Counted from the stretch's first letter, positions 6,775-14,870 are shown. The stretch is DNA of 18,896 nt from FEN-1073 sp050010135 (GCA_050010135.1 JBEKLP010000057.1:1-18896); one strand, 5' to 3'. Made by a program: numbers and translations. Notes: generated by a model from the sequence alone, not told the origin.

Positions 6775-6872
6775 CCGCCCCGGCTTCGCCGGTGCGAGGC
6801 CGGGGTAGGCCACACGTTCTTCGTGGCCGTATCCCCGGCCCGCCCGATGGGCTTGCCGGGGCGGGCGAGACC
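6775..6872. repeat. GC-rich inverted repeats in the atpD-atpC gap
   Basis: Two nested GC-rich inverted repeats: CCCCGGC...GCCGGGG (about 6778-6805) with a CTTCG-type loop, and CCCCGGCCCGCCC...GGCGGGC (about 6833-6867). They lie between atpD and atpC and could form stable RNA structures in the polycistronic transcript. No protein-coding signal is seen here. Confidence 0.5.
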
Positions 6873-6894
6873 ACGTCTTTACCGTATAGATCGA

Positions 6895-6944
6895 GGTCTC
6901 GATACGGGTCTCGCTTTGCTCGACCCTACTCGACCGTCTTTTTT
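6895..6944 (+). repeat. REP-like palindrome with T-run on the + strand
   Basis: GGTCTCGATACGGGTC (6895-6910) can pair imperfectly with GACCCTACTCGACC (6922-6935). The pattern resembles GGTCTCGATACGG...CTACTCGACC palindromes that I recall as dispersed intergenic elements in high-GC bacteria. A run of six T at 6939-6944 follows on the + strand, opposite to the atp genes, so it would be terminator-like only for antisense transcription. Confidence 0.55.
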
Positions 6945-6953
6945 CTAGGGGCG

Positions 6954-8351
6954 TTACCCCGCCATCTGCTTGGCCTTGGCTGCCGCGTCTTCGATCGTCC
7001 CGACCATGATGAAGGCGCTTTCCGGAAGCGCGTCGTGCTCGCCGTCGAGGATCTCGCGGAACCCGCGGATGGTGTCCGCGAGCGGGACGTACGCGCCCTT
7101 GAGGCCCGTAAACTTTTCGGCCACGAACATCGGCTGGGAGAAGAACCGCTCGATCTTGCGCGCGCGCGAGACGATCAGCTTGTCGGCTTCGCTCAGCTCG
7201 TCAATGCCCAGAATCGCGATCAGATCCTGCAGATCCTTGTAGCGTTGCAGCACGCGCTGCACCTCGCGCGCGGTCCGGTAATGGTCCGGGCCGACGGTCT
7301 TCGGATCGAGGATGCGCGAGGTGGAAGCCAGCGGGTCCACCGCCGGATAGATTCCCTTATCGACGATCGAGCGTTCGAGTGCGATGGTCGCATCCAGGTG
7401 GGTGAACGTGGCCACCGGCGCCGGATCGGAATAGTCGTCGGCCGGCACATACACCGCTTGCATCGAGGTGATCGAACCGCGCTTGGTCGAGGTGATCCGT
7501 TCCTGCAGCTCGCCCATCTCGGTCGAGAGCGTCGGTTGGTAACCCACCGCCGAAGGCATGCGCCCCAGAAGCGCCGAGACTTCCGAGCCGGACATGCTGA
7601 AGCGGAAGATATTGTCGATGAACAGGAGCACGTCGCTTCCCTGGTCGCGGAAGTATTCCGCCATTGTCAGCCCCGTCAACGCCACGCGCAGCCGCACGCC
7701 GGCCGGCTCATTCATCTGCCCGAAGATCAGCACCGTGTCCTTTAGCACGCCGCTTTCGAGCATCTCGCGGTAGAGCTGCGTGCCCTCGCGCGTCCGCTCG
7801 CCCACGCCGACGAACACCGAGTTGCCCTGGTGGATCGTGGCGATCGAGCGGATCAGTTCCTGGATGATGACCGTCTTGCCCACTCCCGCGCCGCCGAAGA
7901 TGCCCGTCTTGCCGCCCTTGGTGAAGGGTGCGATCAGGTCGATGACCTTTAACCCGGTCTCGAACACCTGGATCCGCGTGGATTGCTCATCGAACGACGG
8001 GGCGGGGCGGTGGATCGGGTAATGTTCCTGGGCGTGCGCCGGTCCCAGGTTGTCGATCGGCTCGCCGAGCACGTTGAACATCCGCCCGAGCGTTGCCTCC
8101 CCCACCGGAACGCGGATCGAATCATGTGTGGCGGCGGCCGGCAATCCGCGCCGCAAGCCGTCGGTGCTGTCCATCGCCACGCAGCGCACCCAGCCGCCTC
8201 CCATGTGCTTCTGCACCTCCAGGATGAGCGGCCCGCCCCTTTCGCGCGCCACTTCCACCGCCTCGAATATTTCAGGAAGGCTGTCGGCGGGGAACTCGCA
8301 ATCCACTACGCCGCCCAGGATTTGCACGATTTTTCCGTCTGCTTTATTCAT
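6954..8351 (-). CDS. atpD: F1-ATPase beta subunit (catalytic)
   Basis: A 465-residue catalytic subunit of F-type ATP synthase. Walker A is GGAGVGKT (153-160); GERTREG (184-190) holds the catalytic Glu; LLFIDNIFRF is Walker B (about 242-251); and SEVSALLGRMPSAVGYQPTL is the nearly invariant beta signature. The C-terminal DELSEADKL is the DELSEED-type lever that contacts gamma. An RBS-like AGAGGA lies about 7 bases before ATG 8351. It sits between atpG and atpC in standard F1 order, but both gaps are unusually long (103 and 215 bp) and filled with palindromes. Length and motifs are normal, so it should be functional. Confidence 0.98.
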   Translation of the reverse strand: MNKADGKIVQILGGVVDCEFPADSLPEIFEAVEVARERGGPLILEVQKHMGGGWVRCVAMDSTDGLRRGLPAAATHDSIRVPVGEATLGRMFNVLGEPIDNLGPAHAQEHYPIHRPAPSFDEQSTRIQVFETGLKVIDLIAPFTKGGKTGIFGGAGVGKTVIIQELIRSIATIHQGNSVFVGVGERTREGTQLYREMLESGVLKDTVLIFGQMNEPAGVRLRVALTGLTMAEYFRDQGSDVLLFIDNIFRFSMSGSEVSALLGRMPSAVGYQPTLSTEMGELQERITSTKRGSITSMQAVYVPADDYSDPAPVATFTHLDATIALERSIVDKGIYPAVDPLASTSRILDPKTVGPDHYRTAREVQRVLQRYKDLQDLIAILGIDELSEADKLIVSRARKIERFFSQPMFVAEKFTGLKGAYVPLADTIRGFREILDGEHDALPESAFIMVGTIEDAAAKAKQMAG

Positions 8352-8379
8352 GATGGGTCCTCTGAAACCGTTTTATTTA

Positions 8380-8449
8380 ATCCACGGAGGGCACGGAGAT
8401 CACGGAAAAATATTAATTCCTCTTCGTGTCCTTCGTGTTCTCCGTGGAT
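8380..8449. repeat. Long imperfect palindrome in the atpG-atpD gap
   Basis: ATCCACGGAG (8380-8389) and CTCCGTGGAT (8440-8449) are exact reverse complements, and the match continues imperfectly inward over about 26 bp per arm. The CCACGGAG/CACGGAG wording resembles palindromic intergenic elements that I recall from several environmental phyla. It would fold in mRNA between the atpG stop and the atpD ribosome site. Confidence 0.7.
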
Positions 8450-8454
8450 ATTCT

Positions 8455-9348
8455 TCATCCCACCCGTCCTGCTCCTTGCGCGGCGAGTGCTTCCGTGCCG
8501 GCGGCAATGTCGAGCAGGTCGCCGGTAATGCTCTCCTGGCGCGCCTTGTTGTAGTCCAGCTGCAGTCCGCCGATCAGCTCATTGGCGTTTTCGGTGGCGT
8601 TGCGCATTGTCACCATCCGCGCCGCGTGTTCGCTGGCCAGCGATTCGAGAATCGATTCGTAAATTTCTATCGATACCAGCCGGTTGATCGCGGTATCCAA
8701 CAGCTCCGTCTGGCCAGGTTCGAACAGATACACCGGCTTCGGCCCGCCGGTCGCCTCCTCCGCCGGGGCGGCCAGCCCGGAGAGCGGAAGCAACTGCTGC
8801 ACGGCGGCTTGCTGGTGCATTAGGCTGGCAAATTGGGTGAACACCACGTGGACTTCGTCGGCCTTGCCTTCGATGTAATCTTCGATTGCGAGCCTCCCGA
8901 TCGCCGAAAGGTCCGCGTAGGAAGGGGCGGGGGGCAGGTTGCTGAACTCGGCGGTGATGGGCACGCCCGTGCGGCGGAGCATCTCGCGCCCCTTGCGGCC
9001 GATGACGATGTAGTGAACCGTCGCGGGTGAGTCCCCAAAACGGCTCAGCGCCCGGCGCACGACGTTGGCGTTGTACGCGCCCGCCAGCCCGCGGTCGCCG
9101 CTGACGACGATCGCCAGGATGTTGCGCACGGGGTCTCGCGGCGTGAGCATCGGATGCACGATCGTGTTGCGGCGGCCAGCCAGGTGCCCCAGCACTTCGA
9201 GCGCCTTGGCCGCGTACGGCCGCGTGGCCAACACCGCCGCCTGCGCGCGGCGAACTTTGCTCGCGCTCACCGTCTGCAGCGCGCGGGTCACTTGGGCGAT
9301 GTTTCGGACGCTCCGGATGCGGAGTCGCATTTCGCGAAGGGAGGCCAT
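8455..9348 (-). CDS. atpG: F1-ATPase gamma subunit
   Basis: A 297-residue rotor shaft of F1. The conserved N-terminal helix (RLRIRSVRNIAQVTRALQTV) and C-terminal helix (LASEHAARMVTMRNATENAN), which form the coiled-coil rotor axle, are both intact, as is the central GDRGLAGAYN segment (about residues 84-93). The start ATG 9348 follows the atpA stop by only 3 bases and has no clear ribosome site, so translation probably depends on coupling to atpA. The final residues after NKARQESIT..LLDIAAG are an ordinary Ala-rich extension. Confidence 0.96.
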   Translation of the reverse strand: MASLREMRLRIRSVRNIAQVTRALQTVSASKVRRAQAAVLATRPYAAKALEVLGHLAGRRNTIVHPMLTPRDPVRNILAIVVSGDRGLAGAYNANVVRRALSRFGDSPATVHYIVIGRKGREMLRRTGVPITAEFSNLPPAPSYADLSAIGRLAIEDYIEGKADEVHVVFTQFASLMHQQAAVQQLLPLSGLAAPAEEATGGPKPVYLFEPGQTELLDTAINRLVSIEIYESILESLASEHAARMVTMRNATENANELIGGLQLDYNKARQESITGDLLDIAAGTEALAAQGAGRVG

Positions 9349-9351
9349 CGG

Positions 9352-11013
9352 CTATTGCCAGGAGGCATTATAGGTGGAGATGGCGTCTTTCAAAGCGGCC
9401 TCGCTCTCGGCGGAGATCAGCTTTTCGCGTTCGATCGTTTCCAGGAGCGGGGCGCTCGCCGCGGCGAGGTAGCGGTGGAAGCCGTCTTCCCAATCGCGCA
9501 TCTTCTCGAGCGGGATCGAATCCGTCAGACCGTTCACCGCGGCATAGAGGACCGCCACCTGATGCCCCAGGGCCATCGGCTCGTATTGTCCCTGCTTAAG
9601 GATTTCCTGCAGGTGGGTGCCGCGGTCGAGCTGGGTCTGGGTGGCCTTGTCCAAATCGGAGCCGAACTGCGCGAAGGCCGCCAGTTCGCGGAACTGGGCC
9701 ATATCCAGGCGCAGCTTTCCCGCCACCTGTTTCATCGCCTTGGTCTGCGCGTCGCCGCCGACGCGTGAAACGGAAATGCCGACGTTTACGGCCGGGCGGA
9801 TGCCGGCGTAGAACAAGTTGGATTCCAGATAGATCTGCCCGTCGGTGATCGAGATCACGTTGGTTGGAATATACGCCGAGACGTCGCTCAGCAGCGTTTC
9901 GATGATCGGCAGCGCGGTGAGCGAGCCGCCGGAACCTTTAACCTTGGCGATTTTAAGGTTGTCGGAGCCGACCGCGCGCGCCGCACGTGCGGCCTCGGCA
10001 TCGTCCCGGCCGCGCGGGCCGCCGTAGACCTTGCCGTCCACGCCGTCCTTCTCGCCGGGTGCGCCGGAAAATTTCACCGGCACGATCACATACCGGTTGG
10101 CCAGCCGCGCCGCGCGTTCGAGCAGACGCGAGTGCAGGTAGAACACGTCGCCGGGATACGCCTCGCGGCCGGGCGGCCGGCGCAGCAGGAGCGAAACCTG
10201 GCGGTAAGCCCAGGCGTGCTTGGAAAGATCGTCGTAGACGATCAGCGCGTCGCGGCCGCTTTCCATGAATTCCTCGCCGATGGCGCAACCCGCGTAGGGC
10301 GCGATGTATTGCAGCGCCGCCGGCTCGTCGGCCGCGGCCATCACCACCACCGTGTGTTCCATCGCTCCGTAACGATCCAGCGTTGCCACGGTTCGGGCGA
10401 TGGAGGATTTCTTCTGCCCGATCGCGACGTAAATGCAGATCAGGTCCTTGCCCTTCTGGTTGATGATCGTGTCGACCGCGATCGCGCTCTTGCCGGTCTG
10501 CCGGTCGCCGATGATCAGCTCGCGCTGCCCGCGGCCGATCGGGATCATCGAATCGATCGCCTTCAGGCCGGTCTGCACGGGGGTGTCGACGTCCTGGCGT
10601 TCCACCACGTGCGGTGCGATCCGTTCGACGGGGAGGTAACGCTGCGAAAGGATCGGCCCTTTTCCGTCGACCGGCACGCCCAACGCGTTCACCACGCGGC
10701 CGATCATCCCCGCGCCCACCGGGACGGATACGATGCGCCCAGTGGCGCGCACTTCCATGCCTTCTTCGATCCGATCGTTTTCCCCCATGATGATCACGCC
10801 GATCGTTTCGGCTTCGAGGTTGAAGGCGATGCCGAGCGTCCCTTCGGCGAACTGGACCAGTTCCTGTGAGCGCACGTGCGAAAGCCCGCGCACGCGCGCG
10901 ATGCCGTCGCCGGTTTCGGCGACGAACCCGGCTTCGTGCGCGGTCACTTCCGGCTCGAAGAGGGCGATCTGTTTTTTTAGAATTTCGGAGATGCTTTTTG
11001 CGGATGGTTCCAT
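9352..11013 (-). CDS. atpA: F1-ATPase alpha subunit with a mid-domain insertion
   Basis: A 553-residue non-catalytic nucleotide-binding subunit; typical AtpA is about 500-515. P-loop GDRQTGKS is at 169-176 (Ser in place of the common Thr), the YDDLSKHAWAYRQ segment is at 260-271, and the arginine finger lies in SVSRVGGDAQTKAM (Arg 417). The extra length is one block: after HSRLLERAARL, residues about 305-358 carry a Gly/Asp/Ala-rich insertion (KDGVDGKVYGGPRG in its middle) before the usual GSGGSLTALPIIET. From memory, similar insertions occur in Anaerolineae AtpA. AAGGA lies 6 bases before ATG 11013 and overlaps the end of the upstream peptidase gene (9-base gap), so the two are probably co-transcribed. 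No atpH or atpF lies upstream. Confidence 0.97.
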   Translation of the reverse strand: MEPSAKSISEILKKQIALFEPEVTAHEAGFVAETGDGIARVRGLSHVRSQELVQFAEGTLGIAFNLEAETIGVIIMGENDRIEEGMEVRATGRIVSVPVGAGMIGRVVNALGVPVDGKGPILSQRYLPVERIAPHVVERQDVDTPVQTGLKAIDSMIPIGRGQRELIIGDRQTGKSAIAVDTIINQKGKDLICIYVAIGQKKSSIARTVATLDRYGAMEHTVVVMAAADEPAALQYIAPYAGCAIGEEFMESGRDALIVYDDLSKHAWAYRQVSLLLRRPPGREAYPGDVFYLHSRLLERAARLANRYVIVPVKFSGAPGEKDGVDGKVYGGPRGRDDAEAARAARAVGSDNLKIAKVKGSGGSLTALPIIETLLSDVSAYIPTNVISITDGQIYLESNLFYAGIRPAVNVGISVSRVGGDAQTKAMKQVAGKLRLDMAQFRELAAFAQFGSDLDKATQTQLDRGTHLQEILKQGQYEPMALGHQVAVLYAAVNGLTDSIPLEKMRDWEDGFHRYLAAASAPLLETIEREKLISAESEAALKDAISTYNASWQ

Positions 11014-11022
11014 GCGGAATCC

Positions 11023-12093
11023 TTATTCTGTCAGTCCGGTGACGGTCGCGCCATCCAGTTTGCGCAGGACCGCCACGACCAGTTTCAACGCCGCGTCGTA
11101 ATCGTCGCGGTGAATGATCCCGCTGTGGGAGTGGATGTGTCGCGCCGGGACGCCGATCACCACGGTCGGCACGCCGATCTTATACAGGTGGATCGCCGAA
11201 CCGTCGGTCGCCCCGCCTTCCATGGCTGAAACCTGCCAGGGAAGTTTGAGGTCGCGGGCGGTGTCCATGACCAGGTCGCGCAGCTTCAGGTTGGGAATCA
11301 TGCGCGCGTCGTAAAGCAGCACCGACGGTCCCTTGCCGAGCTTCACCGCGGACTGGTCCTCGGTGATCCCCGGCACGTCGCCGGCGATGTCGGATTCCAG
11401 CACGATGGCGACGTCCGGATTGACCGCTTCCACGCTGGTCGTGGCGCCGCGTACCCCCACCTCTTCCATCACGGTCGCCACACCGCACACGGTGTTCGGA
11501 TGCCCTTCGGCTTTCAGCGCCTCCAGGGCCTGGATCATCAGCGCCACGCCGACGCGGTCGTCGAACGCTTTGGAAAGGTACGTTTTGCCGCCGGCAAGCG
11601 TGACGAAATCCGCCCGTGGAATGACCGGATCGCCCGGGCGCACGCCGATCTGCTCGACTTCCTCCTTCGAGGAGGCGCCGATGTCGATGTACATATCTTT
11701 CTTTTGGACGATCTTATCCCGCTCATCGGCCGGGATCAGGTGCGGCGGTTTGGCGCCGATCACGCCTTGCACGTCGCCTTTGACCGTTTTGACGATCACG
11801 CGCTGCCCCAGCAGAACCTGGTCGAACCATCCGCCGAGAGGGACGAACTTTAGGAATCCCTCTTTGGAGATCAGCTTGACCATGAAGCCGACCTCGTCCA
11901 TATGGCCGGCGATCATAATGACCGGGGTTTTTACCGAGCCCGTCTGCCGGCAGATGAGGCTGCCGATTTTATCTTTTTCGATCGATCCGAGCCCGGTCAG
12001 GCGTTTTTCGACCAATGCGCGGATTTCCATTTCGTGTCCGGAAACGCCCGAGGCTTCGGTGAGCTCTTTCAGAAGAAGGGTTGTCGTATCCAT
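11023..12093 (-). CDS. M42-family metallo-aminopeptidase
   Basis: A 356-residue cytosolic M42 glutamyl/deblocking aminopeptidase, often named YsdC/FrvX; these form large tetrahedral assemblies that trim peptides. All expected metal and catalytic residues are present: AGHMDEVGF (His 64, Asp 66), SKAFDDRVG (bridging Asp 178), VMEEVGVRG (Glu 210/211), VLESD (Asp 235) and PARHIHSHSG (His 321 or 323). AAGGA precedes ATG 12093 by about 9 bases. It is the first gene of a likely operon with atpA, atpG, atpD and atpC, 9 bases ahead of atpA. A functional tie to ATP synthase is not known. Exact substrate preference is not readable. Confidence 0.95.
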   Translation of the reverse strand: MDTTTLLLKELTEASGVSGHEMEIRALVEKRLTGLGSIEKDKIGSLICRQTGSVKTPVIMIAGHMDEVGFMVKLISKEGFLKFVPLGGWFDQVLLGQRVIVKTVKGDVQGVIGAKPPHLIPADERDKIVQKKDMYIDIGASSKEEVEQIGVRPGDPVIPRADFVTLAGGKTYLSKAFDDRVGVALMIQALEALKAEGHPNTVCGVATVMEEVGVRGATTSVEAVNPDVAIVLESDIAGDVPGITEDQSAVKLGKGPSVLLYDARMIPNLKLRDLVMDTARDLKLPWQVSAMEGGATDGSAIHLYKIGVPTVVIGVPARHIHSHSGIIHRDDYDAALKLVVAVLRKLDGATVTGLTE

Positions 12094-12122
12094 GCGAGGA
12101 ATCCTTTTGAGAGGGTTTGGGT

Positions 12123-12151
12123 ATGATACCGAAAGGGGGGTGTTTTGTCTA
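12123..12151 (-). promoter_or_regulatory. Candidate promoter for the M42-atpAGDC operon
   Basis: Minus strand TAGACA (12146-12151) and TATCAT (12123-12128), each one mismatch from consensus, with exactly 17 bases between. Transcription would begin near 12116, giving a leader of about 23 bases to ATG 12093. Confidence 0.55.
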
Positions 12152-12178
12152 GCAATCAGACCTCTCCAATCAAAACGG

Positions 12179-12203
12179 AAAACCCTTCATGTTCAAGGGC
12201 TTT
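12179..12203. terminator. Candidate bidirectional terminator after the HD-GYP gene
   Basis: AAAACCCTT (12179-12187) pairs with AAGGGCTTT (12195-12203) with one mismatch around a 7-base loop. On the minus strand the stem is followed by TTTTCCGTTTT. On the + strand it is followed by ACGGTTTTT. It lies just downstream of the HD-GYP stop in minus-strand terms only if that gene's end (12252) is read through to it, and upstream of the M42 promoter. Confidence 0.45.
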
Positions 12204-12251
12204 ACGGTTTTTCAACCCGCTTTCCATTCCAATCGATAGTCGGGGAAACAT

Positions 12252-12863
12252 CTATATCGTTTTCAGGAAGAGTTCAACAATACGGGGATCAAAATACTTG
12301 CCGGCCTGCTCGCGAATGTAATCGCGGGTCTTCTCCTTGGACCAGGCTTTCCGATAGATATGGTCGGAAGTCAGTGAATCGTAAACGTCCACCACCGTAA
12401 ATATTCTTGCCGCCAGAGGGATCTGTTCTCCTTGCAATTTATAGGGGTATCCCGTTCCGTCCCACTTCTCGTGATGATAATGCGGGATATCGAGCGCCGG
12501 ATATAGAAAGGCGATGGGCGAGAGCAGGTCGTAGGCAATTTGCGGGTGCCGGCGGATGATTATCCAGTCTTGCTCGTTGAGGGGGCTCGTCTTGTGAAGG
12601 ACGATATCCGGAAGGGCAAGCTTGCCGATGTCATGCAACAGAGCGCCGCGTTGCATGTTGGTGATATCCGAGGCTTTAATCCCGAGTGCTTTGGCCATAC
12701 GCACGGTTAATTCGACCACGCGCTGGGTATGCCCCGGCGGCTCCTTATCCCGCAAATCGAGAGCCCGGGTCCAGGCCTCGATGGTGTAATCGTACGCAAT
12801 ATTGAGTTCCAAAATCGTGCGCTCCAGATGCCGCACTTGCAGCGAACTGGTTTGTTTGGGCAT
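12252..12863 (-). CDS. Standalone HD-GYP domain protein (probable cyclic-di-GMP phosphodiesterase)
   Basis: A 203-residue protein that is essentially one HD-GYP domain, a family that hydrolyses cyclic di-GMP (and in some members related dinucleotides). Visible metal-site residues: GHT (His 45), HDIGK (77-81), HHEKWDGTGYP (130-140, the GYP motif) and VVDVYDSLTSDHIYRKA (157-173). There is no response-regulator receiver, PAS or membrane segment; only a short N-terminal helix (about residues 8-30) precedes the domain, so its input signal must come from a partner or its level of expression. CGGAG lies about 8 bases before ATG 12863. The 158-bp gap to the M42 gene contains a promoter and a hairpin, so the two are likely separate units. 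Confidence 0.92.
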   Translation of the reverse strand: MPKQTSSLQVRHLERTILELNIAYDYTIEAWTRALDLRDKEPPGHTQRVVELTVRMAKALGIKASDITNMQRGALLHDIGKLALPDIVLHKTSPLNEQDWIIIRRHPQIAYDLLSPIAFLYPALDIPHYHHEKWDGTGYPYKLQGEQIPLAARIFTVVDVYDSLTSDHIYRKAWSKEKTRDYIREQAGKYFDPRIVELFLKTI

Positions 12864-12882
12864 TCGATATCTCCGGGAAATA

Positions 12883-12888
12883 AGTATA
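12883..12888 (-). promoter_or_regulatory. Possible -10 box for the HD-GYP gene
   Basis: TATACT on the minus strand, about 20 bases before the start codon, within an AATTAATTAATT run. The -35 is poor (TAGCAA, about 16-base spacing). Confidence 0.35.
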
Positions 12889-13030
12889 CATTCAATTAAT
12901 TAATTTGCTATCCGGCGCAGATTGGAATCGCGGGATTGAAAAAAGTAAATTGATAAATCTCTCGTATGGCGGAGAGCTGCTCGGAGGGTGTCGCGGATTT
13001 CGAGCAGGGCGTAAAGTCCGGAGAATCCCT

Positions 13031-13606
13031 CTATTTCCCCATCGCTTGCAGCGCCAACCGCAGCCGGGTTTCCGCGTCCGCCGGCGCGTCTGCCGGGATC
13101 CGTTGCAGCGCGGTTTGCGCTTCGACGATGGTGTAGCCCAGCGCGGTGAGCGCGGCGATCACTTCGGTGTCGCTTTCGCTCCAACCCGGTGCGCCCGTAC
13201 CCGCCTCCCCGGTCAGTTTGTCTTTTAAATGAAAGACGATCTTCTCGGCGGTCTTCTTTCCCACGCCGGGAATTCCGGACAGGCGGTCCGGGGCGCCGCG
13301 CACGACGGCCTGGCGCAATGCGTCGGTGGAAAAATGCGACAGCAGCGAGAGCGCCACCTTGGGGCCGATGCCCGTCACGCCCAGCAATAGTTCGAAAAAA
13401 GCGAGTTGGTCGGGCGTTTCAAACCCGAAGAGGGCGAGCGCGTCCTCCCGCACCGACAGGTGGGTGAAGAGCGCCAGGATCTGTCCGGGGCGGGCGCGGG
13501 CGGCGAGTGGAACCGGAACCGAAACCCGGATCCCCATCCCGCCGAGATCGATCACCACCCAGGCGTCCCCCGCTTGCTGGACGTTGCCGCGCAGGGATGC
13601 GATCAT
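13031..13606 (-). CDS. ruvA: Holliday junction branch migration protein RuvA
   Basis: A 191-residue junction-binding protein that tetramerises on four-way DNA and loads the RuvB motor. N-terminal OB domain starts MIASLRGNV; the two helix-hairpin-helix motifs are LLGVTGIGPKVALSLL (74-89) and LSGIPGVGKKTAEKIV (109-124); the C-terminal RuvB-contacting domain spans about 145-191 (EVIAALTALGYTIVEAQTAL). ATG 13606 overlaps the ruvC stop as ATGA, so translation is coupled; the longer open frame back to 14002 is only the ruvC region in another frame. ruvB does not follow: the next gene downstream is HD-GYP. Confidence 0.96.
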   Translation of the reverse strand: MIASLRGNVQQAGDAWVVIDLGGMGIRVSVPVPLAARARPGQILALFTHLSVREDALALFGFETPDQLAFFELLLGVTGIGPKVALSLLSHFSTDALRQAVVRGAPDRLSGIPGVGKKTAEKIVFHLKDKLTGEAGTGAPGWSESDTEVIAALTALGYTIVEAQTALQRIPADAPADAETRLRLALQAMGK

Positions 13607-14100
13607 TTTGCCTCCGCCGCCAAATGCGCGATCTTGTAGGAATGCGCATGGCAGATCGCCACCGCCAGCGCGTCGGCCGCGTCGTCCGGTTTGGGCGTTT
13701 CCTGGAGTTCCAGCAGAGCACGCACCATCGCCTGCACCTGCCGCTTTTCGGCTCCGCCGTATCCGGCCACGGCCTGTTTGATTTCCTGCGGTGTATATTC
13801 GCTCACCGGTACGCCGCCGCGAGCCAGCGTCAGGAGGATCACCCCGCGCGCCTGGCCGACGGTGATGGCGGTGCGGACGTTCTTTTGGAAAAACAAACTC
13901 TCCACCGCCGCGGTATCCGGCGCGTGGAGAGCCAGCAATTCGGTCAGGCGGTCGTGCAAATCCAAAAGGCGGCGGGGCATCGGAAGTTCGGCGCCGGTGC
14001 ACACCGTCCCGAAAGCGATCAGCGTGAGCTTGCCGGCGGATTCCTCGATCACACCGTATCCGGTCGTCGCGGTGCCGGGATCGATGCCCACGACGCGCAT
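13603..14100 (-). CDS. ruvC: Holliday junction resolvase RuvC
   Basis: A 165-residue endonuclease that cuts Holliday junctions as a dimer. The four acidic catalytic positions are present: Asp 7 in GIDPGTATTGYG, Glu 67 in AVESLFF, and Asp 140/143 in PDDAADALAVAICH. The FFQKNVRTAITVGQARGV segment is the conserved DNA-contact region. It starts 11 bases after the yebC stop, with TAGGTG upstream as a modest ribosome site, and ends overlapping ruvA by 4 bases. Length is near the family norm (about 160-175). Confidence 0.97.
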   Translation of the reverse strand: MRVVGIDPGTATTGYGVIEESAGKLTLIAFGTVCTGAELPMPRRLLDLHDRLTELLALHAPDTAAVESLFFQKNVRTAITVGQARGVILLTLARGGVPVSEYTPQEIKQAVAGYGGAEKRQVQAMVRALLELQETPKPDDAADALAVAICHAHSYKIAHLAAEAK

Positions 14101-14111
14101 GGTTACCGCAC

Positions 14112-14870
14112 CTACCCGGCGGCTTCCATTGCCGCCACCGCTTCGTCGGTAATCAGCAGATTGGAATAGACCATATTCACGTCATCCAGCTCTTCGAGCG
14201 ATTCGATGACTTTCATCACCTGGACGGTTTGATCCGGTTCGAGCTCGGTTTGTTGGTTGGGTTCCATCCGCAGCGCGGATTCCTCGGGGGCGATCCCCGC
14301 CTTGCGCAACTTTTCGCTGACGGATTTGAAGGCTTCCACCGGGGCGTAGATTTCGATCGTTTCTTTGCCGATCTGCACATCGTCGGCGCCCGCATCCACC
14401 GCAAGTTCGAAGACCGCGTCGGGGTTGTGTCCGGTGACAGGAACGGAAAAGTAGGTTTTACGGGCGAAATGCCAGGCCACCGATCCGCCTTCCCCCAAGC
14501 TCCCCCCAGCGCGGGTGAGAATCCGCCGAATCTCCGATACCGCGCGGTTGCGGTTGTCGGTGACCACTTCGATCAGCAGCGCGATCCCGTGCGGGGCATA
14601 GCCTTCGTAGGTCACCTGCTCGATTACGCCGCCTTCCTTGTCCTCGCCGGTCCCGCGTTTGATGGCGCGCTCGACGTTCTCCTTGGGCATGTTATTGGCC
14701 CGGGCTTTTTCGATCGCCAGCCGCAGTTTGAAGTTGCCTTCCTGATCGCCCCCGCCTTCGCGCGCCGCCAGTACGATCTCGCGCGCGAGCCGGGTGAAGA
14801 GCTGGCCTCGCTTCGCGTCGGCCGCCCCTTTTTTGCGTTTGATGGTTGCCCACTTGGAATGGCCGGACAT
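14112..14870 (-). CDS. yebC: YebC/PmpR family protein (TACO1-like translation/transcription factor)
   Basis: A 252-residue member of the YebC/TACO1 family, reported to act on ribosomes stalled at proline stretches and, in some species, as a DNA-binding regulator. The start is diagnostic: MSGHSKWATIKRKKGAADAKRG. The central EGYAPHGIALLIEVVTDNRNR and the GGSLGEGGSVAWHF segments are also conserved, and the C-terminus VYSNLLITDE is typical. AGGAG at 14879-14883 lies 8 bases before ATG 14870, so the upstream in-frame start at 14897 is not needed. It heads the yebC-ruvC-ruvA operon, a frequent arrangement in bacteria. Confidence 0.97.
   Translation of the reverse strand: MSGHSKWATIKRKKGAADAKRGQLFTRLAREIVLAAREGGGDQEGNFKLRLAIEKARANNMPKENVERAIKRGTGEDKEGGVIEQVTYEGYAPHGIALLIEVVTDNRNRAVSEIRRILTRAGGSLGEGGSVAWHFARKTYFSVPVTGHNPDAVFELAVDAGADDVQIGKETIEIYAPVEAFKSVSEKLRKAGIAPEESALRMEPNQQTELEPDQTVQVMKVIESLEELDDVNMVYSNLLITDEAVAAMEAAG

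Noticed and set aside
6792..7745. 317-codon plus-strand open frame opposite atpD
   Set aside because: It is antisense to a strongly conserved gene and rich in His/Arg from the reverse complement of beta-subunit codons.
11333..12400. 355-codon plus-strand open frame opposite the M42 peptidase
   Set aside because: Antisense shadow of a gene with all catalytic residues; Ser/Thr/Pro-rich with no family match.
12900..13030. Possible small gene between HD-GYP and ruvA
   Set aside because: The only open frame overlaps ruvA and is Arg-rich; no ribosome site supports a separate product.
13607..14002. N-terminal extension of the ruvA frame
   Set aside because: It runs through ruvC in another frame; RuvA proteins begin MIASLRG-like, and the ATGA overlap fixes the start at 13606.
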